NCBI GenBank assembly: GCA_017880985.1
Contig: JADGRK010000036.1
Coordinates: forward strand, 1 to 12,728
Direction of reading: 5' to 3'
Length of the DNA stretch: 12,728 nt
DNA from: Rhodoferax sp.
GTDB taxonomy: Bacteria; Pseudomonadota; Gammaproteobacteria; Burkholderiales; Burkholderiaceae_C
Each line of letters begins with the position of its first letter. Position 1 is the first letter of the stretch. Positions 5,621 to 12,314 of the stretch are shown one piece after another. Position numbers and translations under genes: made by a program. The notes beneath the pieces are model-generated. The model did no database searches. It worked only from the letters and a program-made list of their open reading frames with translations, and had not been told where the DNA came from.

Positions 5621-6769
5621 CTAAATGGTTTTCACGAGCCATTGTCCAGCGCTGACGACCAGCTCACGATCACAATGGAACTCATCAACGTCACTCTCAT
5701 GGCCCGGCAAGACGCAGACCACGGTCTCACCTTGCGCCCGAAGGGAGACAATCGCAGCGCGCAGATCGGCCGCAGCACGCCAGGGGGCACGGATCGCAGC
5801 GCGCAAGGGCCGCGCTGCCAGCGCGTTGACCAGCGCTTTGATATCCAGGCTGAAGCCGGCTGCTGGCCGGTCTCGGCCAAACACGGCACCGACCGCGTCG
5901 TAACGCCCGCCACGTACCAGTGCACCGTTGGCACCGGGGGCGTAAATTGCAAACCGGGTACCGGTGTAGTAGGCGTAACCGCGCAGGTCAGCCAGATCAA
6001 AACTGACTTCGGCGCCTTCGAGATGGCTCGCCAATTGCTTCAAATGTAATAGCGCCTCACGCACCGCTGGTAGGGGCGGGAGGACGTTTCCGGCCTCAAT
6101 CAGAACCTTGTCATCGCCATAAAGCTGGACCAGTGCCAACAAGCCCTGTCGCGTTGGTGGCGGAAAGTTGCGGGTCAAAAGCCGCAGTTCGCTGCTGTCT
6201 TTGGCAGCCAGGGCAGCATGAATCTGTGCCAGCAAATCGCCTTCGAGTGCAACACCTTCCAGCAGCGCCTTGACGATTCGGGCATCCGCCATATCGACGC
6301 TGGGTGCGCTCACCTGGGCCACCTTGAGGCAATCGAGCGCGAGTTGTAGCACTTCAAGATCGGCTTCAAGTGCGGCATGACCGTATATTTCGGCGCCAAA
6401 CTGCAGTGGCTCGCGTGTGGCATGGGGCGCGTCAGGGCGCGTGTGCAGCACCGGGCCGCAATAGCACAAACGGGTTACGCCGGGGCGGTTCAGCAGGTGC
6501 GCATCAATGCGGGCTACCTGCGGTGTGCTGTCAGCGCGCAAGCCCAGCATGCGTCCCGAGAGCTGATCAACCAGCTTGAAGGTTTGCAGATCCAGCGCCG
6601 CACCGGCACCAGTAAGTAATGACTCAAGATGTTCCAGCATGGGTGGCATCACCAACTCGTAGCCATAGCAACGCGCCATGTCCAGCAAACTGCGACGAAG
6701 TTCTTCGATGTGCCGCGCCTCAGAGGGCAAGACATCGGCAATGTGATCCGGCAGAACCCAGGCAGACAT
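5621..6769 (-). CDS. hisZ: ATP phosphoribosyltransferase regulatory subunit
   Basis: This 382-residue protein resembles the catalytic core of histidyl-tRNA synthetase without its anticodon domain. It shows LRADSTPQVARI at 77-88, a motif-2-like stretch ending REPLQFGAEIYG (about 119-130), YYTGTRFAIY at 267-276 and GGRYD at 287-291, then AAGFSLD. This is the HisZ pattern. HisZ assembles with the short form of HisG, which joins ATP and PRPP in the first step of histidine synthesis, and makes it histidine-sensitive. No hisG lies in the window, as is usual when hisZ sits beside purA. The opening WVLPDHIADVLPSEA supports ATG 6769, although no Shine-Dalgarno is visible. A terminator-like hairpin ends about 19 bases upstream, so transcription into hisZ may be limited or controlled there. 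Confidence 0.95.
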   Translation of the reverse strand: MSAWVLPDHIADVLPSEARHIEELRRSLLDMARCYGYELVMPPMLEHLESLLTGAGAALDLQTFKLVDQLSGRMLGLRADSTPQVARIDAHLLNRPGVTRLCYCGPVLHTRPDAPHATREPLQFGAEIYGHAALEADLEVLQLALDCLKVAQVSAPSVDMADARIVKALLEGVALEGDLLAQIHAALAAKDSSELRLLTRNFPPPTRQGLLALVQLYGDDKVLIEAGNVLPPLPAVREALLHLKQLASHLEGAEVSFDLADLRGYAYYTGTRFAIYAPGANGALVRGGRYDAVGAVFGRDRPAAGFSLDIKALVNALAARPLRAAIRAPWRAAADLRAAIVSLRAQGETVVCVLPGHESDVDEFHCDRELVVSAGQWLVKTI

Positions 6770-6788
6770 GTGATTTTGGGGAGCTGTT

Positions 6789-6811
6789 AAAAACCCGATT
6801 TTACCGGGCTT
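6789..6811 (-). terminator. Intrinsic-terminator-like hairpin between yjeT and hisZ (possible attenuator)
   Basis: Read on the minus strand, AAGCCCGG (6811-6804) pairs with TCGGGTTT (6798-6791) around the loop TAAAA, and a run of five T ends at 6789. The eight-base stem includes two G-T pairs. On the plus strand there is no T-run, so it acts for minus-strand transcription only. It lies 15 bases after the yjeT stop and ends about 19 bases before the hisZ ATG. Confidence 0.6.
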
Positions 6812-6826
6812 GGAAACCGAAAATGT

Positions 6827-7015
6827 TCAAAGCAGAACCCAAATCAGCAAGACTCCGAGCAGAATGCTGCACATGCCAAAAAAACGCAGTTGACCGTCGC
6901 TGAGCTGAAGGATCTGCATAAACAGACGACGCCAGCCAGCGGGGGACAAAAAGGGTGAAAGCCCCTCAATCACCAACACAAGGGCCAGGGCCAGCCAGAA
7001 GGTATCACTGTCCAA
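6827..7015 (-). CDS. yjeT: Small inner-membrane protein, YjeT / DUF2065 family
   Basis: This 62-residue protein has two hydrophobic helices, about residues 6-24 and 43-62, joined by a short loop with SPAGWRR. This is the DUF2065/YjeT pattern, and E. coli yjeT likewise lies between hflC and purA. Its function is not established; its constant place beside hflK-hflC suggests, without proof, a link to the FtsH-HflKC membrane complex. The start is TTG (7015-7013): GAAGG lies eight bases upstream, the frame holds no other start codon between it and the in-frame stop at 7034-7036, and the next internal starts would remove the first helix. It follows the hflC stop by 18 bases, so they are almost certainly one transcript. 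Confidence 0.88.
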   Translation of the reverse strand: MDSDTFWLALALVLVIEGLSPFLSPAGWRRLFMQILQLSDGQLRFFGMCSILLGVLLIWVLL

Positions 7016-7023
7016 TTGATAAA

Positions 7024-7028
7024 CCTTC
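7024..7028 (-). promoter_or_regulatory. Ribosome binding site that fixes the TTG start of yjeT
   Basis: GAAGG on the minus strand is eight bases before TTG 7015. An in-frame TAA, which is also the hflC stop, closes the frame upstream, leaving this TTG as the only start that keeps both membrane helices. Confidence 0.6.
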
Positions 7029-7033
7029 GCCCA

Positions 7034-7945
7034 TTATTTTTTTGAATGCACCGGGCTGGGCGGCGGGTTCACGTTACCCCGAAGAACTTTGAAAAACTCC
7101 GAGCTCGACGGGTCCACCACCATCACGTCAGATTTTTTATTGAAGCTTGCCTTGTAGGCATCCAGACTGCGGTAGAACTGGGCAAATTGAGGGTCACGGC
7201 CAAACGCTTCTGCATACGTGCGAGCCGCCTCAGCGTCGCCCTCGCCCTTGATCTTCTGTGCATCCCGATAGGCATTGGCGACCGCCACTTCGCGTTGCCG
7301 GTCGGCTTCGGCACGGATTTTTTCGCCTTCGGCCGCCCCGGTGGAACGCAACTCGTTGGCCACGCGTTTGCGCTCAGCCTCCATGCGCCGATAGACCGAC
7401 TCGGTAATGGCCTCCACGTAATCGACCCGCGTGATGCGCACATCCACCACATCGACACCCCAGGGCTTGGCACCCCGAACCTGCCCCAGCACTTCGCGTT
7501 TCACATCCGCCATCAAGGTTTCACGTTTGAGAGAAAGTAGTTCTTTCACGGTCCACTTGTTGATTTCCTCCTGGAACGCATTGCGAACCACGCGATTGAG
7601 CTGGCTGGCACCTGCCGCCTCATTGGTGCCGACGTTGCGAATGTATTCGGTTGGCTCGGAAATGCGCCAGCGTACATACCAGTCGATCACCACCCGTTGC
7701 TTCTCGGCGGTGAGCATCGGCTCGTTGTCGACGCTGTCAAGTGTCAACAGGCGCTTGTCAATATACGATACGTTTTGAAACGGCGGCGGCAGCTTGAAAT
7801 TCAAGCCGGGCTGAGTAATGACTTCCTTGATCTGCCCCAAAGCATAGACAATGCCAAACTGCCTCTGGTCCACCACAAACAACATCGAGCTGGCCAGCAC
7901 CAAAGCGACCAACAAGGACGAAAAAATAAAACCTATTTTGTTCAT
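7034..7945 (-). CDS. hflC: HflC, SPFH-domain modulator of FtsH protease
   Basis: This 303-residue protein has one N-terminal membrane helix (about 4-25), then an SPFH/band-7 domain beginning VVDQRQFGIVYALG and running to about 190. A charged, alanine-rich helical region with coiled-coil character follows at about 187-250 (MEAERKRVANELRS onward). HflC pairs with HflK to form a large cage in the inner membrane, mostly periplasmic, around the FtsH protease and limits its action on membrane substrates. ATG 7945 has AGGAG six bases upstream. That site overlaps the hflK stop codon, and the gap to hflK is only nine bases, so the two subunits are probably translated in step. The tail ends in a short proline-rich segment. 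Confidence 0.97.
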   Translation of the reverse strand: MNKIGFIFSSLLVALVLASSMLFVVDQRQFGIVYALGQIKEVITQPGLNFKLPPPFQNVSYIDKRLLTLDSVDNEPMLTAEKQRVVIDWYVRWRISEPTEYIRNVGTNEAAGASQLNRVVRNAFQEEINKWTVKELLSLKRETLMADVKREVLGQVRGAKPWGVDVVDVRITRVDYVEAITESVYRRMEAERKRVANELRSTGAAEGEKIRAEADRQREVAVANAYRDAQKIKGEGDAEAARTYAEAFGRDPQFAQFYRSLDAYKASFNKKSDVMVVDPSSSEFFKVLRGNVNPPPSPVHSKK

Positions 7946-7951
7946 TCTGGG

Positions 7952-7956
7952 CTCCT
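7952..7956 (-). promoter_or_regulatory. Ribosome binding site of hflC embedded in the hflK stop codon
   Basis: On the minus strand the hflK stop TAG (7957-7955) and the AGGAG of hflC share bases (TAGGAG), six bases before the hflC ATG. Ribosomes ending hflK would stand on the hflC initiation site, a layout typical of translational coupling between partner subunits. Confidence 0.75.
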
Positions 7957-9349
7957 AGCGGGTCTCGCGATCACGGGTGCGGGCGGCATCGCGGGCGCGT
8001 GAATCAATCGCGGCGGCAGCCGCTGCCGGGTTGGCCGGTGCCGCCGCGGGTGCGGTCAACGCTGGGGCATCTGCACCCTGAGACGTCATCTGGACAATCT
8101 TGTCAAGCGGCAAGTACAGCAGGTTGGAGCCCTGCCGGGAGTCGACCATCACTTTGGTGACACTGCTGTAAATCTGCTGCATGGTGTCAAGATACATGCG
8201 ATCACGTGTCACCTGCGGCGCTTTCTGGTACTCGGCAAAAACCGATTTGAAGCGCTGCGCATCACCTTGCGCCTGCGACACGATTCTCGATTTATAGGCA
8301 TCGGCTTCAGCTTTCAGACGTGACGCAGAACCGACCGCCCGCGGCACCACATCGTTGGCGTAGGCCTGCGCTTCATTCTTGGCGCGCTCGCGCTCCTGAC
8401 CAGCCTTGAGCACGTCATCGAAGGCCGCCTGCACCTGCTCTGGCGGGCGTACACCGCCTTGCTGCAAATTAATGCCAACCACTTCGATGCCAACCTTGTA
8501 GCGATCCAGAATCTTTTGCATCAGGGCTCGAACGCGGGGCGCAATCTGGTCACGCTCGTCAGACAATGCGCTGTCCATGCGCATCTTGCCAACCACTTCA
8601 CGCACTGCGGTCTCAGCCGCCTGCACCACGGCCTCTTCCGGATTTTTGCTCTCAAAAAGAAAAGCCCGCGCATCGTTCAGACGGTACTGAACCGCAAACT
8701 TGATCTCAACGATGTTTTCATCCTGGGTCAGCATGGCCGATTCGCGCAAACCAGTGGCCTTGATGACCGTGTCGCGCCCCACATCCACCGATCGGATCTG
8801 GGTCACAAAGATGAGCTCATGGCGCTGGATCGGGTAAGGCAGGCGCCAGTTAAATCCGGCACCAACAGAAGATTTGTATTTCCCGAACTGGGTAATCACG
8901 GCCTGCTGGCCTTCTTGAACGATGAAGAACCCGGTACCCAGCCAAATCAGCAGAACCACGCCCGCAATCAGACCAGCACCGATACCGGCGCTTTTCATGT
9001 CGGGCTGAAAACCCCCTCTAGAACCATTGCCACCCCCAGTCCCGGGGCCGGAGGCACCACGGCCTGCGTTTTTCACGCCACCAAACAGCCCGCCCAACTT
9101 GCGGTTGAAATCACGCCACAGTTCATCCAGGTCAGGCGGGCCCTGCTTTTGACCACGCTTCGGACCGCGCTCATCACCCGCCTTGGGCGGCGGCTCGGGT
9201 GGATTAGCCTCGGGCTGCTCAGGCTCGGTCTTGCTGCCCTGCTCGGGTTTGTCGTCGCCGCGACCCCAGCGCGGATCGTTCAGGCTAAACATGCCCCTGA
9301 TTCGATCGGGCAGACAAGCCCAGTTGATGGCGGGTAAGTGAAGTTTCAT
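7955..9349 (-). CDS. hflK: HflK, SPFH-domain modulator of FtsH protease
   Basis: This 464-residue protein opens with a low-complexity cytoplasmic region rich in Gly, Pro, Glu and Lys. Within it is the HflK hallmark GPPDLDELWRDFNRKLGG at about 70-87. A membrane helix follows (about 121-143), then an SPFH domain starting FIVQEGQQAVITQFGKY, a long charged helical part, and an alanine-rich tail. It is the partner of HflC in the FtsH-HflKC assembly. The start is not certain. ATG 9349 has a purine-rich GACGAAGAG directly upstream; ATG 9292 (residue 20) would begin MFSLNDPRWG, a stretch common near the start of betaproteobacterial HflK, but its AGGGG sits too close to the ATG. The 39-base gap from the hflX stop supports one transcript. 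Confidence 0.96.
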   Translation of the reverse strand: MKLHLPAINWACLPDRIRGMFSLNDPRWGRGDDKPEQGSKTEPEQPEANPPEPPPKAGDERGPKRGQKQGPPDLDELWRDFNRKLGGLFGGVKNAGRGASGPGTGGGNGSRGGFQPDMKSAGIGAGLIAGVVLLIWLGTGFFIVQEGQQAVITQFGKYKSSVGAGFNWRLPYPIQRHELIFVTQIRSVDVGRDTVIKATGLRESAMLTQDENIVEIKFAVQYRLNDARAFLFESKNPEEAVVQAAETAVREVVGKMRMDSALSDERDQIAPRVRALMQKILDRYKVGIEVVGINLQQGGVRPPEQVQAAFDDVLKAGQERERAKNEAQAYANDVVPRAVGSASRLKAEADAYKSRIVSQAQGDAQRFKSVFAEYQKAPQVTRDRMYLDTMQQIYSSVTKVMVDSRQGSNLLYLPLDKIVQMTSQGADAPALTAPAAAPANPAAAAAAIDSRARDAARTRDRETR

Positions 9350-9388
9350 CTCTTCGTCTCTTGTGAATCGTACTCAGATTGTGCCCAG

Positions 9389-10573
9389 TCAGGGCGCCAT
9401 GCCGGAATTGTCGGGGAATTTTTGCTTATCTTCCAGCGGCAACACACTCGCAATCACGATGCGGGCCAGGTGTGAACGCAAAGCCTCAAGGCCCTCGCCA
9501 TTCTTTGCACTGAGAAAGATCCGCGGGGTCTGAACTCCGCCGAGATCGAAAGTGTCTTCCAACTGATGGGGCCGACGGTCAATCTCAATTGCATCAAGTT
9601 TATTGAATACCAGGATCTGCGGAATATCCGCCGCAGCAATCTCGCTCAAAACGCGCTGAACTTCCACAATCTGCTCGCGGAAATGAGGGCTGGCCGCATC
9701 TACCACATGCAACAAAAGATCAGCATCCACCGCTTCCTGCAAGGTCGCCTGAAAAGCATCGATCAAGCCATGCGGAAGATCACGAATGAATCCCACTGTA
9801 TCTGAAAGCGAAACCGAACGACTTGCCTCAGCCAGATAAAGCTGGCGCGTTTTGGTGTCAAGCGTTGCAAACAATTGGTCGGCGGCATAGGTCCTGGCTT
9901 TGACCAGCGCATTGAACAGAGTCGATTTACCGGCATTGGTATAGCCGACCAGGGAAATGTTGAACGTGTCACGCCGCTCACGTTGTCGCCGCTGGGTATG
10001 ACGCTGTCGCTTGACTTTGAGCAGGCGCTCCCTGATCCTTTTGATGCTGTCGCCAATCATCCGGCGATCCAACTCGATCTGCGATTCACCTGGACCACCG
10101 CGCAGGCCGATGCCGCCACTTTGACGTTCCAGATGTGACCAGCGACGTACCAGCCGGGTGCTGAGATACTGCAAACGGGCCAATTCGACCTGGAGCTTGC
10201 CCTCATGGCTGTGCGCTCTTTGCCCGAAAATCTGCAGGATCAGTAGCGTACGGTCATTGACCGGGAGTTCAAGATGACGTTCCAGATTGCGCTGCTGTGC
10301 CGGGCTCAAACTTTGATCAAAAAGCACCTCCACCGCACCGGTCTGGGTGGCCAGCAACTTGATTTCATCGGCTTTGCCACTGCCCACAAAAAGGGCAGCA
10401 TCGGGCGCTTTGCGTTTGCAGGTAACCCGTGCCACCGGGTTCAATCCCGCAGTCTGCGCCAGCAAGCCCAACTCTTCAAGTTCGCCGTCAAAATTGGGCA
10501 ACCCGAAATCAACACCAACCAGAATGGTTGGGGCCGCCTCGCGATCAGGCGGATGCAGGTTCGTCACCGTCAC
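9389..10573 (-). CDS. hflX: GTPase HflX (ribosome-splitting / rescue factor)
   Basis: This 394-residue protein has the HflX N-terminal domain (including the conserved ALFVGSGKADE at about 60-70 and SGGIGLRGGPGESQIE at about 152-167), a basic helical linker, and a TRAFAC GTPase domain. The GTPase motifs are GYTNAGKS at 210-217, DTVGF at 258-262, NKLD at 324-327 and SAKNGEG near 354. HflX binds the 50S subunit and splits stalled 70S ribosomes, notably after heat shock or antibiotic stress. The start is uncertain. The furthest upstream candidates are GTG 10573 and GTG 10567, both inside the 3' end of hfq, and neither has a clear Shine-Dalgarno. Translation probably depends on ribosomes reading hfq. 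The conserved part begins at ILVGVDFG (residue 17). Confidence 0.95.
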   Translation of the reverse strand: MTVTNLHPPDREAAPTILVGVDFGLPNFDGELEELGLLAQTAGLNPVARVTCKRKAPDAALFVGSGKADEIKLLATQTGAVEVLFDQSLSPAQQRNLERHLELPVNDRTLLILQIFGQRAHSHEGKLQVELARLQYLSTRLVRRWSHLERQSGGIGLRGGPGESQIELDRRMIGDSIKRIRERLLKVKRQRHTQRRQRERRDTFNISLVGYTNAGKSTLFNALVKARTYAADQLFATLDTKTRQLYLAEASRSVSLSDTVGFIRDLPHGLIDAFQATLQEAVDADLLLHVVDAASPHFREQIVEVQRVLSEIAAADIPQILVFNKLDAIEIDRRPHQLEDTFDLGGVQTPRIFLSAKNGEGLEALRSHLARIVIASVLPLEDKQKFPDNSGMAP

Positions 10574-10793
10574 CAGTTGCGAAGTTCACAGCACGTCCCG
10601 GCACAATCGTCGAGATAGCGTGTTTGTAAACCATTTGGGTTACCGTATTGCGAAGCAACACGACATATTGGTCAAACGATTCGATCTGGCCTTGCAGCTT
10701 GATCCCGTTGACCAAATAGATGGAGACCGGCACATGTTCCCGACGCAAAGCGTTGAGAAAAGGGTCTTGTAGTAATTGACCTTTGTTGCTCAC
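10545..10793 (-). CDS. hfq: RNA chaperone Hfq
   Basis: This 82-residue protein is an unmistakable Hfq. It has QDPFLNALRR at 9-18, the Sm1 core with VNGIKLQGQIESFDQYVV (28-45), and Sm2 with YKHAIST (56-62), which contains the Lys57/His58 proximal-face pair. It forms a hexameric ring that pairs small RNAs with mRNAs. The rim patch reads RREH where E. coli has RRER, and the tail after the core is only about eleven residues and acidic (GDGDEPASA). The frame is open further upstream, but GTG 10793 is the start: MSNKGQLLQDPF fits the family and CGGAG lies six bases before it. The 160-base gap from der holds a candidate promoter, so hfq probably heads the hfq-hflX-hflK-hflC transcript. Confidence 0.98.
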   Translation of the reverse strand: MSNKGQLLQDPFLNALRREHVPVSIYLVNGIKLQGQIESFDQYVVLLRNTVTQMVYKHAISTIVPGRAVNFATGDGDEPASA

Positions 10794-10799
10794 GATATT

Positions 10800-10804
10800 C
10801 TCCG
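10800..10804 (-). promoter_or_regulatory. Ribosome binding site that fixes the GTG start of hfq
   Basis: CGGAG on the minus strand is six bases before GTG 10793. It decides against the longer open frame reaching 10877, whose extra 28 residues are not Hfq-like. Confidence 0.7.
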
Positions 10805-10828
10805 TGTTCAGAAAATGAATAAGGGTTG

Positions 10829-10856
10829 ACGATACCACAGCCAAGTGCTTTCTCAA
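10829..10856 (-). promoter_or_regulatory. Candidate sigma-70 promoter of hfq
   Basis: On the minus strand TTGAGA (10856-10851) and TATCGT (10834-10829) are 16 bases apart, an imperfect -35/-10 pair. Transcription would begin about 28 bases before the hfq GTG. The rest of the 10794-10953 gap holds a five-base stem GATCT/AGATC with an eight-base loop (10936-10953), next to the der stop and without a T-run. I see no heat-shock-type promoter with confidence. Confidence 0.35.
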
Positions 10857-10953
10857 GCCGAGAACGTATAAACCCACAATAAAATCTGCATTCTAAATTG
10901 GTTCAGGACCGGCTTGATTCGCCTCCCGTAACTCCGATCTCTCCCGTCAGATC

Positions 10954-12300
10954 TCAGACTGCCGCTTTGTCAGCATACGGGTTGCTTGAAGTCTTGAACT
11001 CAATGCGCATCGGAGTGCCCACCAGGTCAAACTCCTTGCGAAACCGTCCTTCAAGAAACCGTTTGTAGGCATCGCTCACATGTTCCAGCGAATTACCGTG
11101 AATCACGATCACCGGAGGATTCATGCCACCCTGATGCGCATAGCGCAATTTTGGGCGGAACATACCCGAACGTTTTGGACTTTGAAACTGCACGGCTTCC
11201 AACAACAAACGCGTCAAAACAGGCGTTGACATTTTGCAGTTGGCGGCTTTGTAGGCTTGCGCAATGGAGGTCCAGAGCGGTCCCAAACCCTGCCTTTTGG
11301 TGGCCGAAATCAAGTGCATGCTGGCAAATTTCAGGAATGGCAAACGCGTCTCAATCGAGCGCTTGACGAGTTCGCGCTGGTATTCGTCCACCGCATCCCA
11401 TTTGTTGACCGCAAGCACCATCGCCCGGCCATTCTCAAGGATGTAACCGGCAATGTGCGCGTCCTGATCGGTCACCCCTTGCGTGGCATCGATCAATAGC
11501 AGCACAACGTTCGATGATTCAATCGCCTGCAAGGTCTTGACCACCGAAAATTTCTCAATGGCTTCAAAAACCTTACCCCGGCGCCGCAGGCCGGCGGTGT
11601 CAACCAACTCAAATTTTTGACCGTTGCGCTCGAACGGTACCGAAATCGCGTCTCGTGTTGTCCCCGGTGAATCGAAAGCGACCAAGCGCTCTTCCCCCAG
11701 CCAGGTATTGATCAAGGTCGACTTGCCGACATTGGGACGACCGGCCACGGCCAACTTGATAACCCCTGGATCCCGATGTTCTTCCGTTTCATCCAAATCC
11801 TCCAAATGAAGTGGGTCAAGCGCCAAATCCACTAGTGAACGAATGCCTTGACCGTGCGCTGCGGAAACCGCATGCACCTCACCCAGGCCCAGCTCAAAAA
11901 ACTCGACCAGCTGCGCGCCGGCCAGCAGCCCCTCTGCCTTGTTGGCCGCCAATACGCAGGGTTTGCCGAGACGGCGCAGGTAGCGGGCGATCTCGTGATC
12001 CTGCGCCGAAATGCCCTCGCGTGCATCCACCACAAAGATGACAACATCAGCTTCGGCCACCGCCTGCCTCGTCTGCTTGGCCATTTCCTTGAAAATGCCA
12101 CTGGCAGCATCGGGCTCGAAACCACCCGTATCAATGACAATGAATTCGTGTTTGCCCTGTTTGCCATTGCCGTAATGGCGGTCTCGCGTCAGCCCGGCAA
12201 AATCGGCAACGATGGCATCGCGCGACTTGGTCAGTCGATTAAACAGGGTTGATTTACCAACGTTGGGACGGCCAACCAGAGCCAGGACGGGTTTTGTCAC
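10954..12300 (-). CDS. der: Ribosome assembly GTPase Der (EngA)
   Basis: This 448-residue protein has the tandem GTPase plan unique to Der. The first G domain has GRPNVGKS at 10-17, DTGG at 57-60 and NKAE at 120-123. The second has GRPNVGKS at 187-194, DTAG at about 234-237 and NKWD further on. A C-terminal KH-like domain contains FRPKLRYAHQGG. Der acts in maturation of the 50S ribosomal subunit and is essential. The first G4 motif is NKAE rather than NKxD, which I recall as common in this group. GTG 12300 is chosen because MTKPVLALVGRPNVGKS is the family N-terminus; the open frame further upstream overlaps bamB out of frame. A weak GGGA precedes it, and the bamB stop is fourteen bases away. 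Confidence 0.97.
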   Translation of the reverse strand: MTKPVLALVGRPNVGKSTLFNRLTKSRDAIVADFAGLTRDRHYGNGKQGKHEFIVIDTGGFEPDAASGIFKEMAKQTRQAVAEADVVIFVVDAREGISAQDHEIARYLRRLGKPCVLAANKAEGLLAGAQLVEFFELGLGEVHAVSAAHGQGIRSLVDLALDPLHLEDLDETEEHRDPGVIKLAVAGRPNVGKSTLINTWLGEERLVAFDSPGTTRDAISVPFERNGQKFELVDTAGLRRRGKVFEAIEKFSVVKTLQAIESSNVVLLLIDATQGVTDQDAHIAGYILENGRAMVLAVNKWDAVDEYQRELVKRSIETRLPFLKFASMHLISATKRQGLGPLWTSIAQAYKAANCKMSTPVLTRLLLEAVQFQSPKRSGMFRPKLRYAHQGGMNPPVIVIHGNSLEHVSDAYKRFLEGRFRKEFDLVGTPMRIEFKTSSNPYADKAAV

Positions 12301-12314
12301 TTGACGTCCCGCGC

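Noticed and set aside
4648..5655. A 335-residue open frame on the plus strand opposite purA
   Set aside because: It lies antisense to a certain purA gene, has no recognisable motif and no ribosome binding site. Long antisense frames are expected in GC-rich coding DNA.
6047..6085. A possible third palindromic repeat: TAATAGCGCCT followed later by GGGGC inside hisZ
   Set aside because: It shares eleven bases with copy A, but the far end lacks GGGGGCTA, the inverted arms are missing, and the sequence codes for ordinary HisZ residues.
8459..9337. A 292-residue open frame on the plus strand opposite hflK
   Set aside because: It is fully antisense to hflK, with no domain and a composition that mirrors the HflK repeats.
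10794..10877. N-terminal extension of Hfq (28 extra residues from an upstream ATG)
   Set aside because: The extra residues are not Hfq-like, would run across the candidate promoter, and the GTG at 10793 has its own ribosome binding site and family-typical N-terminus.
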